Of a stretch of 22,169 bases of DNA, positions 16,188 through 22,132 are shown in pieces (position 1 is the stretch's first letter; the number at the start of each line of letters is the position of its first letter). Source of the stretch: a virus; the IMG/VR virus record IMGVR_UViG_3300036398_003815, positions 1 through 22,169 of that record. One strand, written 5' to 3'. The notes beneath the pieces are model-generated. The model saw nothing but the letters and a program-made list of their open reading frames with translations, did not search any database and was not told the origin of the DNA. Made by a program: the position numbers and the translations under genes.

Positions 16188-16782
16188 GGTGCCCAAATTT
16201 TGCTACGAGAGAAAATCAAGCGTTCCCCCACAGGGATGGTGGGTGAATTGTCCAATTGTAAACGAGCCTGTTCGTGGAGGCGATTGGCATGACATGGTTG
16301 CGAATTGCGAGAAGCTTTTGATCTCCAAAGGCATTACACCGCCCGTGGATCTTGTGTCACAAATAGAACACAATCTTTGTGAGAGAATGGCTGGAAACGA
16401 AAACTGTGTGCCATGTACCCAAGAAAAACAAACTTTGGGGTTTTCTCAAATTGTCCGCTGGGTTAAGGCAATGTATCACTTTGCCAAAGACAACAAGTTC
16501 CAACTAGTCGATCAAGAGGAGGCGGAGCGCAGGGCCAAGATTTGCGCGGCCTGTCCTCACCAAATTGCCACTTCTGGCTGTTGGGGATGTAAGGGTATTG
16601 CTGGAATGCTACCTCATATTGCGGGAGCAAAAACAACATCTTATGACCAGCAGCTTAAAGCCTGTGGAATTTGTGGATGCTACAATGCGGTCTCAGTCCA
16701 TCTTCCAGTCGATTCACAGGGTGGAGAAGGCTTGAACTTCCCAGCCTTTTGCTGGAAGGCTACGCCACCTCAAATCGGGTAA
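16180..16782 (+). CDS. Cysteine-rich zinc-binding phage protein
   Basis: A 200-residue protein taken from the ATG at 16180, which overlaps the end of the small terminase; an in-frame TTG at 16174 is also possible, and a GGAG lies just upstream. The C-terminal half has paired cysteines: C122-x2-C125, C134-x2-C137, then ACGICGC (C162, C165, C167) and C191. This looks like one or two zinc ribbons, with the 'LKACGICGC' motif common in small phage zinc-ribbon proteins. The N-terminal half also has scattered Cys (C8, C24, C43, C67, C76, C79). No catalytic domain is recognised. It is co-transcribed with the probable small terminase and ends convergently on the helicase gene with a 23-base overlap. 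DNA binding or a packaging accessory role is only a guess. Confidence 0.65.
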   Translation: MNEVPKFCYERKSSVPPQGWWVNCPIVNEPVRGGDWHDMVANCEKLLISKGITPPVDLVSQIEHNLCERMAGNENCVPCTQEKQTLGFSQIVRWVKAMYHFAKDNKFQLVDQEEAERRAKICAACPHQIATSGCWGCKGIAGMLPHIAGAKTTSYDQQLKACGICGCYNAVSVHLPVDSQGGEGLNFPAFCWKATPPQIG

Positions 16783-18064
16783 TCGCCTTATTGAAGCTCA
16801 TGTTGGCCACGCCTGTCGGGCCGTCCCGATGCTTGCCGACAATAAACTCCATGGTAGGATTCTGCTCATGGTCTTGAGCATCTTCGCTGTGAAGCATGAT
16901 GACAATGTCTGAGTCTTGTTCGATGGCTCCAGATCCTTTAAGGTCTGAAAGGCTTGGGCGTCCTCCACGCTTGTCTGGGTCGCGATTGAGTTGAGCCAGT
17001 ACCAGAACAGGAACCTTGAGGGTCTTGGCCAGATCCTTAATACCGCCGCTAATCTCTTCCACCTCGCACACACGGTTGTCTTTTCCGCGCTTGCTATCTC
17101 CCTTGACCAACTGGAGATAGTCAATGATAATGAGGTCTAGCGGAGTGCGTTGGTGGGCACGGCGGGCTACCGCCTTGAGATATCCAATAGATTTAGCAGA
17201 GCTATCATCGCAAATAATTTCGGATGCTTGGATTTCCTGCACGGCCCGTCCGAGAGATTGCTTCTGATGCGGGGTCACCCGACCAGAGAGAATGTCAGCA
17301 GCACCCACACGCGCCCGCGAGCGGATCATGCGCTCCATGAGGGCAACGCTTGTCATCTCCAAAGAGAAGATCAAGACCCGCTTCTTTTGGTTAAGTGCCA
17401 CGTTTTCGGCAATTTGAAGGGCGCTGGCCGTCTTGCCAACTGCTGGTCTTGCGGCCAAGACAACCATGTCTCCGCCGCGCAAGCCAAACATAAGAAGGTC
17501 ATCCAATGGAGTGATGCCAGTGCGAATGCCGATACAGGGTTTTCCAGCAATCGTGGATTCTATGTTCTGGGCAGCACGATCCAAGGCATTGTTAATAGAA
17601 AGCTTGCTGCCATCATCCATCTCGTAGTCAGCCCGCATTACGGTGGTCTCTGACCAGTTCTTGAGTTCTTCGATCTTTAATTCGCGGTCTCTGGCCTTGT
17701 GAACCATGTCATTGGCCAAGTATTCCAACGACCTTCTGTAGCGGGCCTCTTCCAGTTTGGGATAATAACGCTTCCAGTTGTTGTGGGCTACACACGAAGT
17801 TGCAACTTCTGTAATCTTTTGTTCACCTCCGACGATATCATATTCGTTGGCAGCTTCGATCTCTCCTTTGACATTGATGATGTCTGCCTGCATCCCTTTG
17901 GCAATACAGCGCATGACCGCCCGAAAGATGATTTTGTTCTCCTGAAGATAGAAATGATCTTCCTTTATGGATAAAAGGATCTCACGTTGATCCTCTGACG
18001 GAGCATGGCAGAGGCAGGAAAGGATGGCGGTTTCGGCGGATGGTTCAAAGATGACTTCTTGCAT
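16760..18064 (-). CDS. dnaB: Replicative DNA helicase, DnaB family
   Basis: A 434-residue protein with full DnaB architecture. The N-terminal helical domain is about 1-110 (EPSAETAILSCLC; QENKIIFRAVMRC), then a linker, then the RecA-like domain from about 175. Walker A is AARPAVGKT at 204-212, the FSLEM motif at 233-237, Walker B LIIIDYLQLV at 311-320, LAQLNR at 356-361, and the conserved GRPSLSDLKGSGAIEQDSD at 368-386. As a hexamer it would unwind the phage replication fork and could replace the host helicase. It is slightly shorter than bacterial DnaB but keeps every core motif. It is last in the minus-strand run, 8 bases after the glycosyltransferase-like gene. The winged-helix initiator-like protein at 21541 is its likely partner. 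Confidence 0.95.
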   Translation of the reverse strand: MQEVIFEPSAETAILSCLCHAPSEDQREILLSIKEDHFYLQENKIIFRAVMRCIAKGMQADIINVKGEIEAANEYDIVGGEQKITEVATSCVAHNNWKRYYPKLEEARYRRSLEYLANDMVHKARDRELKIEELKNWSETTVMRADYEMDDGSKLSINNALDRAAQNIESTIAGKPCIGIRTGITPLDDLLMFGLRGGDMVVLAARPAVGKTASALQIAENVALNQKKRVLIFSLEMTSVALMERMIRSRARVGAADILSGRVTPHQKQSLGRAVQEIQASEIICDDSSAKSIGYLKAVARRAHQRTPLDLIIIDYLQLVKGDSKRGKDNRVCEVEEISGGIKDLAKTLKVPVLVLAQLNRDPDKRGGRPSLSDLKGSGAIEQDSDIVIMLHSEDAQDHEQNPTMEFIVGKHRDGPTGVANMSFNKAITRFEVA

Positions 18065-18072
18065 AGGAAGCG

Positions 18073-19056
18073 TTAGACAGCCTCTTGGGCCTTTCGTTCA
18101 CGCTTTCTTTGCAAAATTTCCATCATAGATTGCCTGCGGCGTTCGCGCTCTGCTTCCGAGATTACCCGCTTTTTCTTGGCTTTTTTGGGCGGTTTACGCA
18201 CCACTTTTGAGGCTTTATCGCAAACTGTCCCCACTTGTGTATCATTTTTGACGCTTTGCTCTAATCCCGTGGAATCTGATGGCATTGGAAACCCCTCTTG
18301 TGCCATCTTATGTAGCGATCCGTCCTTACACCCGTGGATGACCACTGCTTGGCTGGAGATAACTCTGTCGGGGCAAGTAACACCCTGAACAGCTTGGGCT
18401 TCGGGGTCTTCGGCAAAGAACACAATCTTCCCATCCCTCCATTGGTAGTTAACGCTTTTCCAGTAGGTTCGGATGAGCGGCGTGTCGCGGCCAATCTCCA
18501 TAAAGTTCCATCGGCAACGAACATCCCAAGGCTCTGGAACATTTCCCGATTCCCTATAGGCCAAATTGTAGGTTGATAGAGATTGGGCCGAAGGGCAGAA
18601 GTCCAAGAAATTAGGAGGGTAGACCGCGCTTCCAACGATCATCTTGTAGATGTTCTTTCCGTTGGACGCCATACCGCCTTCGTAGAGATGGCCAAGGATA
18701 CCAACCTGTTTGTGGTATTCGGCGTCGAGATCGTCAGCCCATCCTTCTTTCATGGGAACGCAGTCTGGCTCCCAGAAGTAGAAGGGAGCGTTGGTTGAAT
18801 ACATGGCAGCAGCCACATCGGCAAACATCTGATTCGGGCCAAGAGGCCAACCATCAAATCCGTCTTGGGCGAACAATTGGTCAACTTCAGGAAAACTCTT
18901 CTTTAGTTCATGGATGATATCAGAAGCTCCAAATGTATCCTTCGTACAGCATAGGGTCGCTTTATGTCGCATGTTGATGCCAAAAGCCGTAATCGCTTTG
19001 GCCGACTCCATGGCTAATTCGGCGTCCCCGTTGTGATAAGCAAAAGCAATATTCAC
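18073..19056 (-). CDS. Glycosyltransferase-like protein with basic C-terminal tail
   Basis: A 327-residue soluble protein. The N-terminus begins with a beta strand and loop typical of GT-A nucleotide-sugar enzymes (NIAFAYHNGD). Next come GWPLGPNQMF (69-78) and FYFWEPDCVPMKEGWADDL (about 92-110), where EPD occupies the place of the usual DxD metal motif. A conserved-looking aromatic segment at about 205-225 (IRTYWKSVNYQWRDGKIVFF) follows, and the VVIHGCKDGSLH segment resembles the 'H-G-C/K' end of such phage proteins. The last 45 residues are strongly basic and helical (KPPKKAKKKRV, RKRERKAQ), possibly a nucleic-acid contact. It may glycosylate DNA, a virion protein or a host glycan; the acceptor cannot be told. 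The start is GTG overlapping the upstream stop as GTGA; the fold begins at once, so no later start fits. Confidence 0.6.
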   Translation of the reverse strand: MNIAFAYHNGDAELAMESAKAITAFGINMRHKATLCCTKDTFGASDIIHELKKSFPEVDQLFAQDGFDGWPLGPNQMFADVAAAMYSTNAPFYFWEPDCVPMKEGWADDLDAEYHKQVGILGHLYEGGMASNGKNIYKMIVGSAVYPPNFLDFCPSAQSLSTYNLAYRESGNVPEPWDVRCRWNFMEIGRDTPLIRTYWKSVNYQWRDGKIVFFAEDPEAQAVQGVTCPDRVISSQAVVIHGCKDGSLHKMAQEGFPMPSDSTGLEQSVKNDTQVGTVCDKASKVVRKPPKKAKKKRVISEAERERRRQSMMEILQRKRERKAQEAV

Positions 19057-19241
19057 TGTGCGTCAAAGTTGAGCGGCCAAGTCGGGTGGACGGGATCTTC
19101 CAAGCGAATGCGAACGTTGTTGTATCCTTGGCCTGTCAGCCTTTCAGACTCAAGGGTTGCTTCTTCCTTGCTTAGTCCAGAGGCATGAAGCTCCACAACT
19201 TTATCCCCATAGCACACCATGAATGTTTTGTCTTTAGTCAT
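19053..19241 (-). CDS. Small hypothetical protein (62 aa)
   Basis: A 62-residue protein with a beta-beta-alpha-beta look: FMVCYGDKVVELHASG, then SKEEATLESERLTGQGYNNV, then VRIRLED. A 'KEEA...L...GY-x-x-VRI' pattern is common in small phage proteins of unknown role. It starts at an ATGA overlap with the lysine-rich end of the 75-residue protein and ends overlapping the GTG start of the glycosyltransferase-like gene, so it is part of a coupled run. Confidence 0.55.
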   Translation of the reverse strand: MTKDKTFMVCYGDKVVELHASGLSKEEATLESERLTGQGYNNVRIRLEDPVHPTWPLNFDAQ

Positions 19242-19465
19242 TTTTTCTTTTTCTTGGTTTCTGTTTGATTGAGGTATTTGGTAAACTGTTCAGCGCAATC
19301 TCTGGCCATCTCGATTTCTGATTCTGGGTCGAAGAAGTAACCGCCACGTTCAGTGTGGAGTGCTTCCATCGGCATGGGCCTCCCCCTACGAAATCTTGGG
19401 CCGACAACGAATGGAGAAACGGAGTCCTCATTGATAACGGTTAATACTACTTTGAATCGGGCCAT
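19238..19465 (-). CDS. Small hypothetical protein with polylysine end (75 aa)
   Basis: Taken from the ATG at 19465 (MARFKVVLTVINEDSVSPF), which is preceded by GGAG at short spacing; an in-frame TTG at 19474 would add three residues. The protein has an N-terminal strand, a middle 'FFDPESEIEMARDCAEQFTKY' helix and a C-terminal run of five lysines encoded by AAG AAA AAG AAA AAA just before the stop. The A-rich end overlaps the next start codon. It overlaps the end of the preceding small gene by 19 bases. Function unknown. Confidence 0.5.
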   Translation of the reverse strand: MARFKVVLTVINEDSVSPFVVGPRFRRGRPMPMEALHTERGGYFFDPESEIEMARDCAEQFTKYLNQTETKKKKK

Positions 19466-19635
19466 GGACTCCAATACTTAATCACACGTTCAAGGATATG
19501 TCCAATCCCGCTCCATCCATGGTGGGGGTGGTAGTGGCAGGCCCACTTTAAAGGAGGGTTTGACTCGTCGTTTTTGATGAGGTAGATTCCCTCTGCATCG
19601 GGCTTTGTATTATTGTAATCGTTCCAAGTGATCAT
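19447..19635 (-). CDS. Small protein resembling the DUF551 type (62 aa)
   Basis: Taken from the ATG at 19635 (MITWNDYNNTKPDAEGIYLI). A longer ORF exists upstream, but it would run antisense into the HNH gene. The layout is 'W-x-D-Y...KP...G-x-YL', then a Trp/His-rich middle (WACHYHPHHGW), then IKYWSPWPD. The pattern resembles the short phage DUF551 proteins that end in 'V-x-[HY]-W-x-P-x-P'. That similarity is by eye. Role unknown. Its start is 7 bases from the divergent start of the HNH gene. Confidence 0.5.
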   Translation of the reverse strand: MITWNDYNNTKPDAEGIYLIKNDESNPPLKWACHYHPHHGWSGIGHILERVIKYWSPWPDSK

Positions 19636-19642
19636 AGTAGGT

Positions 19643-20029
19643 ATGACAAGAAAAACTCCACTTCGTTCAAAAACCCCACTTAAGCGCAGCGGAAGGTTGC
19701 GGAGCGCATCCCCCAAACGCCAGCGTGAATACAACGAGTATACAAAGGTAAAAAAAGCCTACTTGGCACTGCATCCCGTATGCGAGAAATGTAAGAAGGC
19801 GAAGAGTCAAGATATCCATCATAAGGCGGGCAGGGTTGGTCGCTATCTTTGTGACTACAGTCTTTTTGCCGCGCTTTGCCGATTGTGCCATGATTGGTGC
19901 CACGCTAACGGGCGGGAAGCCCGCAAGCAAGGTTGGATTATTGATACAGTTCATGTTCCTCAGTATCTAGCGGAAGAGCCTTCAGAAGCTCAATCTCATA
20001 GCCAAAGTCAGGCTCATACTCCCGAATAA
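19643..20029 (+). CDS. HNH endonuclease-like protein
   Basis: A 128-residue protein taken from the ATG at 19643; an in-frame GTG at 19628 is less likely because it would run into the divergent gene. The N-terminus is very basic (TRKTPLRSKTPLKRSGRLR). The HNH core runs from about 45 to 95: C47-x2-C50, then QDIHHKAGR (57-63), then C79-x2-C82, then HDWCHANGREARKQG. The paired cysteines form the structural zinc of ββα-metal nucleases, and DIHH supplies the catalytic histidine. Such phage enzymes may nick DNA, act in packaging or behave as homing nucleases. It is the only plus-strand gene within a minus-strand run, and its hydrophilic tail (SEAQSHSQSQAHTPE) overlaps the end of the lipoprotein gene by 92 bases. 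Confidence 0.82.
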   Translation: MTRKTPLRSKTPLKRSGRLRSASPKRQREYNEYTKVKKAYLALHPVCEKCKKAKSQDIHHKAGRVGRYLCDYSLFAALCRLCHDWCHANGREARKQGWIIDTVHVPQYLAEEPSEAQSHSQSQAHTPE

Positions 20030-20228
20030 TCGGATTCCAGACCCTCCCCTTGGGGGCTGTCCAGTTGCGGAAGGCGTCAACAGCATTGACCCAACTAGTC
20101 TCTAATGGCGCGTTCCACTCATGCTCTGGTGGGAAGTTCCAAGGATAGGGTCGGGGTGGATAAGAAACACAACCACTTGTAATAAGTAGTGCAATTACTA
20201 TCCCTGCTCTTTGAAATCGTAAAACCAT
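19938..20228 (-). CDS. Small lipoprotein, possible outer-membrane spanin
   Basis: A 96-residue protein with a lipoprotein signal: basic MVLRFQR, hydrophobic AGIVIALLIT, then lipobox TSGC with Cys20. The mature part starts proline-rich (SYPPRPYPWNFPPEHEW) and continues acidic. The start is supported by a strong AGGAGG directly upstream inside the preceding gene, giving a 31-base overlap. A small Pro-rich lipoprotein next to an exported coiled-coil protein could be the o-spanin half of a lysis pair, but no endolysin or holin is seen here, so this is tentative. Its 3' end overlaps the oppositely oriented HNH gene. Confidence 0.6.
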   Translation of the reverse strand: MVLRFQRAGIVIALLITSGCVSYPPRPYPWNFPPEHEWNAPLETSWVNAVDAFRNWTAPKGRVWNPIIREYEPDFGYEIELLKALPLDTEEHELYQ

Positions 20229-20845
20229 AGCTCCTCCTCGCTTTCGCTAACCCAGCGGCTTCCTGTGCTTTCGCAGCTAAATTCTTGGCTAAATACCTTC
20301 CAGTCGGGCTTTTGGGGAAACTTCTTGGCAATGAACGATCCCCCGTCCATCCACAGCACACGATTGTTGGGCTGGATAAAGTATTGCCCATCGCCCGCAA
20401 ACACATGTCCGCACTTATGCCCAGCCGCCATCTCGCCGTAGCCACTGGTATAGTGGGGGCCGAAACACCAGTCCAGCGTAAACATATACTTCCCCTTTTC
20501 AAAGGTTTTGTTCTTCAACATGATGTTTGCTGCACGGTTTTTGCAATAATCGTACATTGTAACGCTACAATAGTAGCTCATGGAGTCCCAGAGTTGTATC
20601 CAGTCCAACGGGTAAGATGTGCCTCCAGTCTCATCAGTATGGAGGTAATGGATCGGGACACGGGCATGCTGGCTTCCGTATTCGGTCATCACACTAAACA
20701 ACCCACACCGCTGGGGGATCGAGGTGAAGGCAAATACCTCGACTAGCTGTCTCTCCCTGCTGACGCAGGGTTCCAAATCGTAGAAGAACCCCTCATCCAC
20801 GAAGGCAAAGAATGTGGGGATATTGACGTTGAGATAGTTGCTCAT
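20198..20845 (-). CDS. Hypothetical phage protein rich in Cys and aromatics (215 aa)
   Basis: A 215-residue protein with no signal peptide or membrane segment. It is rich in Tyr, Phe and Trp and has about nine cysteines (e.g. EPCVSRE, QRCGLFS, YYCSVTMYDYCKNR, LDWCFGPH, HKCGHVF, FSCESTG). The repeated 'F-V-D-E-G-FFYDLEPC' and 'GDGQYFIQPNNRVLWMDGGSF' strands suggest a mixed beta protein. I do not recognise a family. It is coupled by ATGA to the exported coiled-coil gene before it and overlaps the lipoprotein gene after it, so it sits inside an apparently envelope-directed group while itself lacking an export signal. Confidence 0.6.
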   Translation of the reverse strand: MSNYLNVNIPTFFAFVDEGFFYDLEPCVSRERQLVEVFAFTSIPQRCGLFSVMTEYGSQHARVPIHYLHTDETGGTSYPLDWIQLWDSMSYYCSVTMYDYCKNRAANIMLKNKTFEKGKYMFTLDWCFGPHYTSGYGEMAAGHKCGHVFAGDGQYFIQPNNRVLWMDGGSFIAKKFPQKPDWKVFSQEFSCESTGSRWVSESEEELWFYDFKEQG

Positions 20846-21120
20846 TGGTCGGCAATTTTACGCAGGAGTCTTGTCTGTTCGCGCAACTCCGAAAGTTGGC
20901 GGCTGGCCGTAATCTCCGCATCCAATCGTGCGTTTGACTCCGCCAACTCCGCATTAATACGGCGAAGAGTCGAAAGATAGGTATCTTCCTTTGGCTTAAT
21001 ATCCACAGACCCATTAATGACTTGTATCCGCCCCGAATCCAAATCATAGACCGTCCCGTTGAACGATCCATCTTGTGCCTGAACGCTAGTGACCAATACT
21101 AGTAGTAGTAGTTTTTTCAT
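20842..21120 (-). CDS. Exported coiled-coil protein, possible spanin-like partner
   Basis: A 92-residue protein from the ATG at 21120, beginning with a typical signal peptide (MKKLLLLVLVTSVQA, cleavage before Gln16). A short beta segment (NGTVYDLDSGRIQVINGSV) precedes an alanine/leucine/arginine heptad-like helix (about 48-92; LSTLRRINAELAESNARL, ELREQTRLLRKIAD). The reading frame stays open upstream to an ATG at 21300, which would add 60 residues and turn the hydrophobic stretch into an internal anchor. I prefer 21120 because the signal-peptide layout is textbook. A periplasmic or membrane coiled-coil protein beside a small lipoprotein fits a spanin-like pair, without proof. Confidence 0.6.
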   Translation of the reverse strand: MKKLLLLVLVTSVQAQDGSFNGTVYDLDSGRIQVINGSVDIKPKEDTYLSTLRRINAELAESNARLDAEITASRQLSELREQTRLLRKIADQ

Positions 21121-21191
21121 AAAGAAATTGGAAGCGGGGTGGCGCAACTTCATTGGCCCCCCAGCCTTTGAAGCCTTTGCATTTTCATGCC

Positions 21192-21226
21192 GAGTCTCCC
21201 CGCCTCCAAAAATTGGGAGAGGACTC
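21192..21226. repeat. Inverted repeat, 9 pairs with bulge
   Basis: GAGTCTCCC (21192-21200) pairs with GGGAGA...CTC (21215-21220 and 21224-21226) with a three-base bulge and a 14-base loop. It lies inside the open upstream extension of the exported coiled-coil gene and may be a leader structure on the minus-strand transcript. Confidence 0.45.
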
Positions 21227-21301
21227 AGGTCGCTCAACCCCGCATTCGCAGTGTTGCCCTCAATGATCCTCTCCGAAGTATTCATAGATACATAGACCAT
21301 A

Positions 21302-21314
21302 GCCCCTTCGGGGC
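21302..21314. repeat. Perfect short hairpin GCCCC-TTC-GGGGC
   Basis: A five-pair GC stem with a three-base loop. On the plus strand a run of seven T follows only after eight bases, so it is a poor intrinsic terminator. On the minus strand the 3' arm contains AAGGGG just before the ATG at 21300, so it could hide a ribosome site for the longer version of the ORF. Confidence 0.4.
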
Positions 21315-21370
21315 GTTCAATGTTTTTTTGAGCGTTTTTGAACTTGCCATGTCTGACCCTTTGTGAGAAG

Positions 21371-21389
21371 TTACATCAGTCTGATGTGA
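21371..21389. repeat. Palindrome TTACATCA-GTC-TGATGTGA
   Basis: Eight positions pair (six perfect around the GTC centre, plus two outer pairs, one a wobble in RNA). Its 3' arm overlaps the first bases of the A arm of the large structure beginning at 21387, so the two cannot form together. It may be an operator-like site or a third alternative fold. Confidence 0.45.
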
Positions 21390-21538
21390 GAACCCAGACG
21401 ATTCAATATGAACACTACTCTAACAATAAATATTAATCTGCCATTCAAGTGGCGGGGTGAGGGAGCATCTAGCAGTGTTCATTGTCGGGTTCTCAATCAT
21501 CCCACGCCCCGTCATTTGAGTGGCAATTTTATTTATTG
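21387..21538 (+). ncRNA. Interleaved long inverted repeats: candidate RNA switch/pseudoknot leader of replication gene
   Basis: Repeat A: 21387-21395 (TGAGAACCC) pairs with 21487-21495; 21397-21399 with 21484-21486; 21408-21416 (ATGAACACT) with 21474-21482. Repeat B: 21424-21432 (CAATAAATA) pairs with 21530-21538; 21435-21437 with 21526-21528; and 21439-21464 with 21500-21525, where 25 of 26 positions pair (21 Watson-Crick, 4 G-U, one A-A). Order is A-B-A'-B', so the loop of stem B contains the partner of stem A. Stem B ends two bases before the ATG of the replication protein, where no Shine-Dalgarno is seen. The 7-base link between A and B is too short to span a full 37-pair stem, so the two stems should compete. 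Function as an RNA is inferred. Confidence 0.6.
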
Positions 21539-21540
21539 CT

Positions 21541-22059
21541 ATGAGCAAACATCAAACCATCTATAGAGTAATTAACCCAGTCGGGTTCTTTCAGACGCCA
21601 AACGAACTACCGCGAGATCCGCGCATGTCTTTCGGGGCAAAGGGGGTAATGTCCCTTGTCTTGAGTAATTGTGATGAGTGGGAGGTAACCCGCGACTACC
21701 TGTTGCGCCACACCAACGAGCCTGCCAACAGAGTAAAGAAGTATATGAAGGAACTGGAATCCTTTGGCTATGCTCACCACAAGATTGAAAGCTTCGGGCG
21801 GGGAACCTTCCGCAACATCTGGACGTTCTACACTGTTCCGCTTCCCGCCGATAAGAGAAGCAACAAGACCAACTGGCGCGGAGTTATCGATCTCAAGGTT
21901 TTGGAAGATCGAAATATCGACGATCGAAAACCTTCAGATCACCAGAATACCATTCCTAAGAATACAATTAATAAGAATACTATCTATGATACCGAAAGTA
22001 TTGTATCAGGTTATGGGGATGAGGAAGGGTATCAGGGAGAAATTCGGGGATTGTGGTAA
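21541..22059 (+). CDS. Winged-helix replication initiator/replisome-organiser-like protein
   Basis: A 172-residue protein taken from the ATG at 21541 (MSKHQTIYRVINPVGFFQTP); an in-frame GTG at 21520 would lie inside the stem B sequence and is less likely. Residues 15-95 match the N-terminal winged helix of phage replisome-organiser/DnaD-like proteins: F-x-Q-T-P-NELPRDPRMSFGAKGVMSL, then WEVTRDYLLRHTNEPANRVK, then YMKELESFGYAHHKIES, then a wing with GTFRNIWTFYTV. The C-terminal part is charged and Asn-rich (ENRNIDD-like, IPKNTINKNTI) with no clear fold. Such proteins bind the phage origin and help load the helicase; a DnaB-type helicase is encoded about 3.5 kb away. The leader upstream carries the long inverted repeats, suggesting translational or origin-linked control. 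Alternative: a plain transcription regulator. Confidence 0.65.
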   Translation: MSKHQTIYRVINPVGFFQTPNELPRDPRMSFGAKGVMSLVLSNCDEWEVTRDYLLRHTNEPANRVKKYMKELESFGYAHHKIESFGRGTFRNIWTFYTVPLPADKRSNKTNWRGVIDLKVLEDRNIDDRKPSDHQNTIPKNTINKNTIYDTESIVSGYGDEEGYQGEIRGLW

Positions 22060-22063
22060 TCGG

Positions 22064-22132
22064 ATGAAATCCCGAAATAATCCAGTTACTGACCGAACCG
22101 ATAAGCCGCGCAGCGCAAGGGTTCCGCGATGA
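22064..22132 (+). CDS. Tiny ORF (22 codons) coupled to next gene
   Basis: A 22-codon ORF beginning MKSRNNPVTDRTDKPRSARV starts four bases after the replication-protein stop. Its TGA overlaps the next ATG as ATGA. It is basic and has no recognisable domain. It could be a translated coupling peptide or chance. There is weak G-rich sequence upstream but no clear ribosome site. Confidence 0.25.
   Translation: MKSRNNPVTDRTDKPRSARVPR

Larger units (their letters stand above)
21121..21540. other. Gene-poor divergent region with inverted repeats
   Basis: About 420 bases separate the minus-strand exported protein from the plus-strand replication gene. It contains an in-frame 60-codon extension of the minus-strand ORF (21121-21300), a short hairpin at 21192-21226, a perfect small hairpin at 21302-21314 followed by T-rich sequence, a palindrome at 21371-21389, and the large interleaved inverted repeats at 21387-21538. 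No tRNA-like fold is seen and no confident promoter can be named. Such density of structure suggests a control or origin region. Confidence 0.6.

Noticed and set aside
17150-17653. 167-codon plus-strand ORF
   Set aside because: Antisense to the DnaB-type helicase core, which has all its expected motifs.
20285-20746. 153-codon plus-strand ORF
   Set aside because: Antisense to the 215-residue protein, which is coupled to its neighbours on the minus strand.
21302-21329. Intrinsic terminator for plus-strand transcription
   Set aside because: The stem has only five pairs and the T-run begins eight bases after it; no gene ends just upstream on the plus strand.
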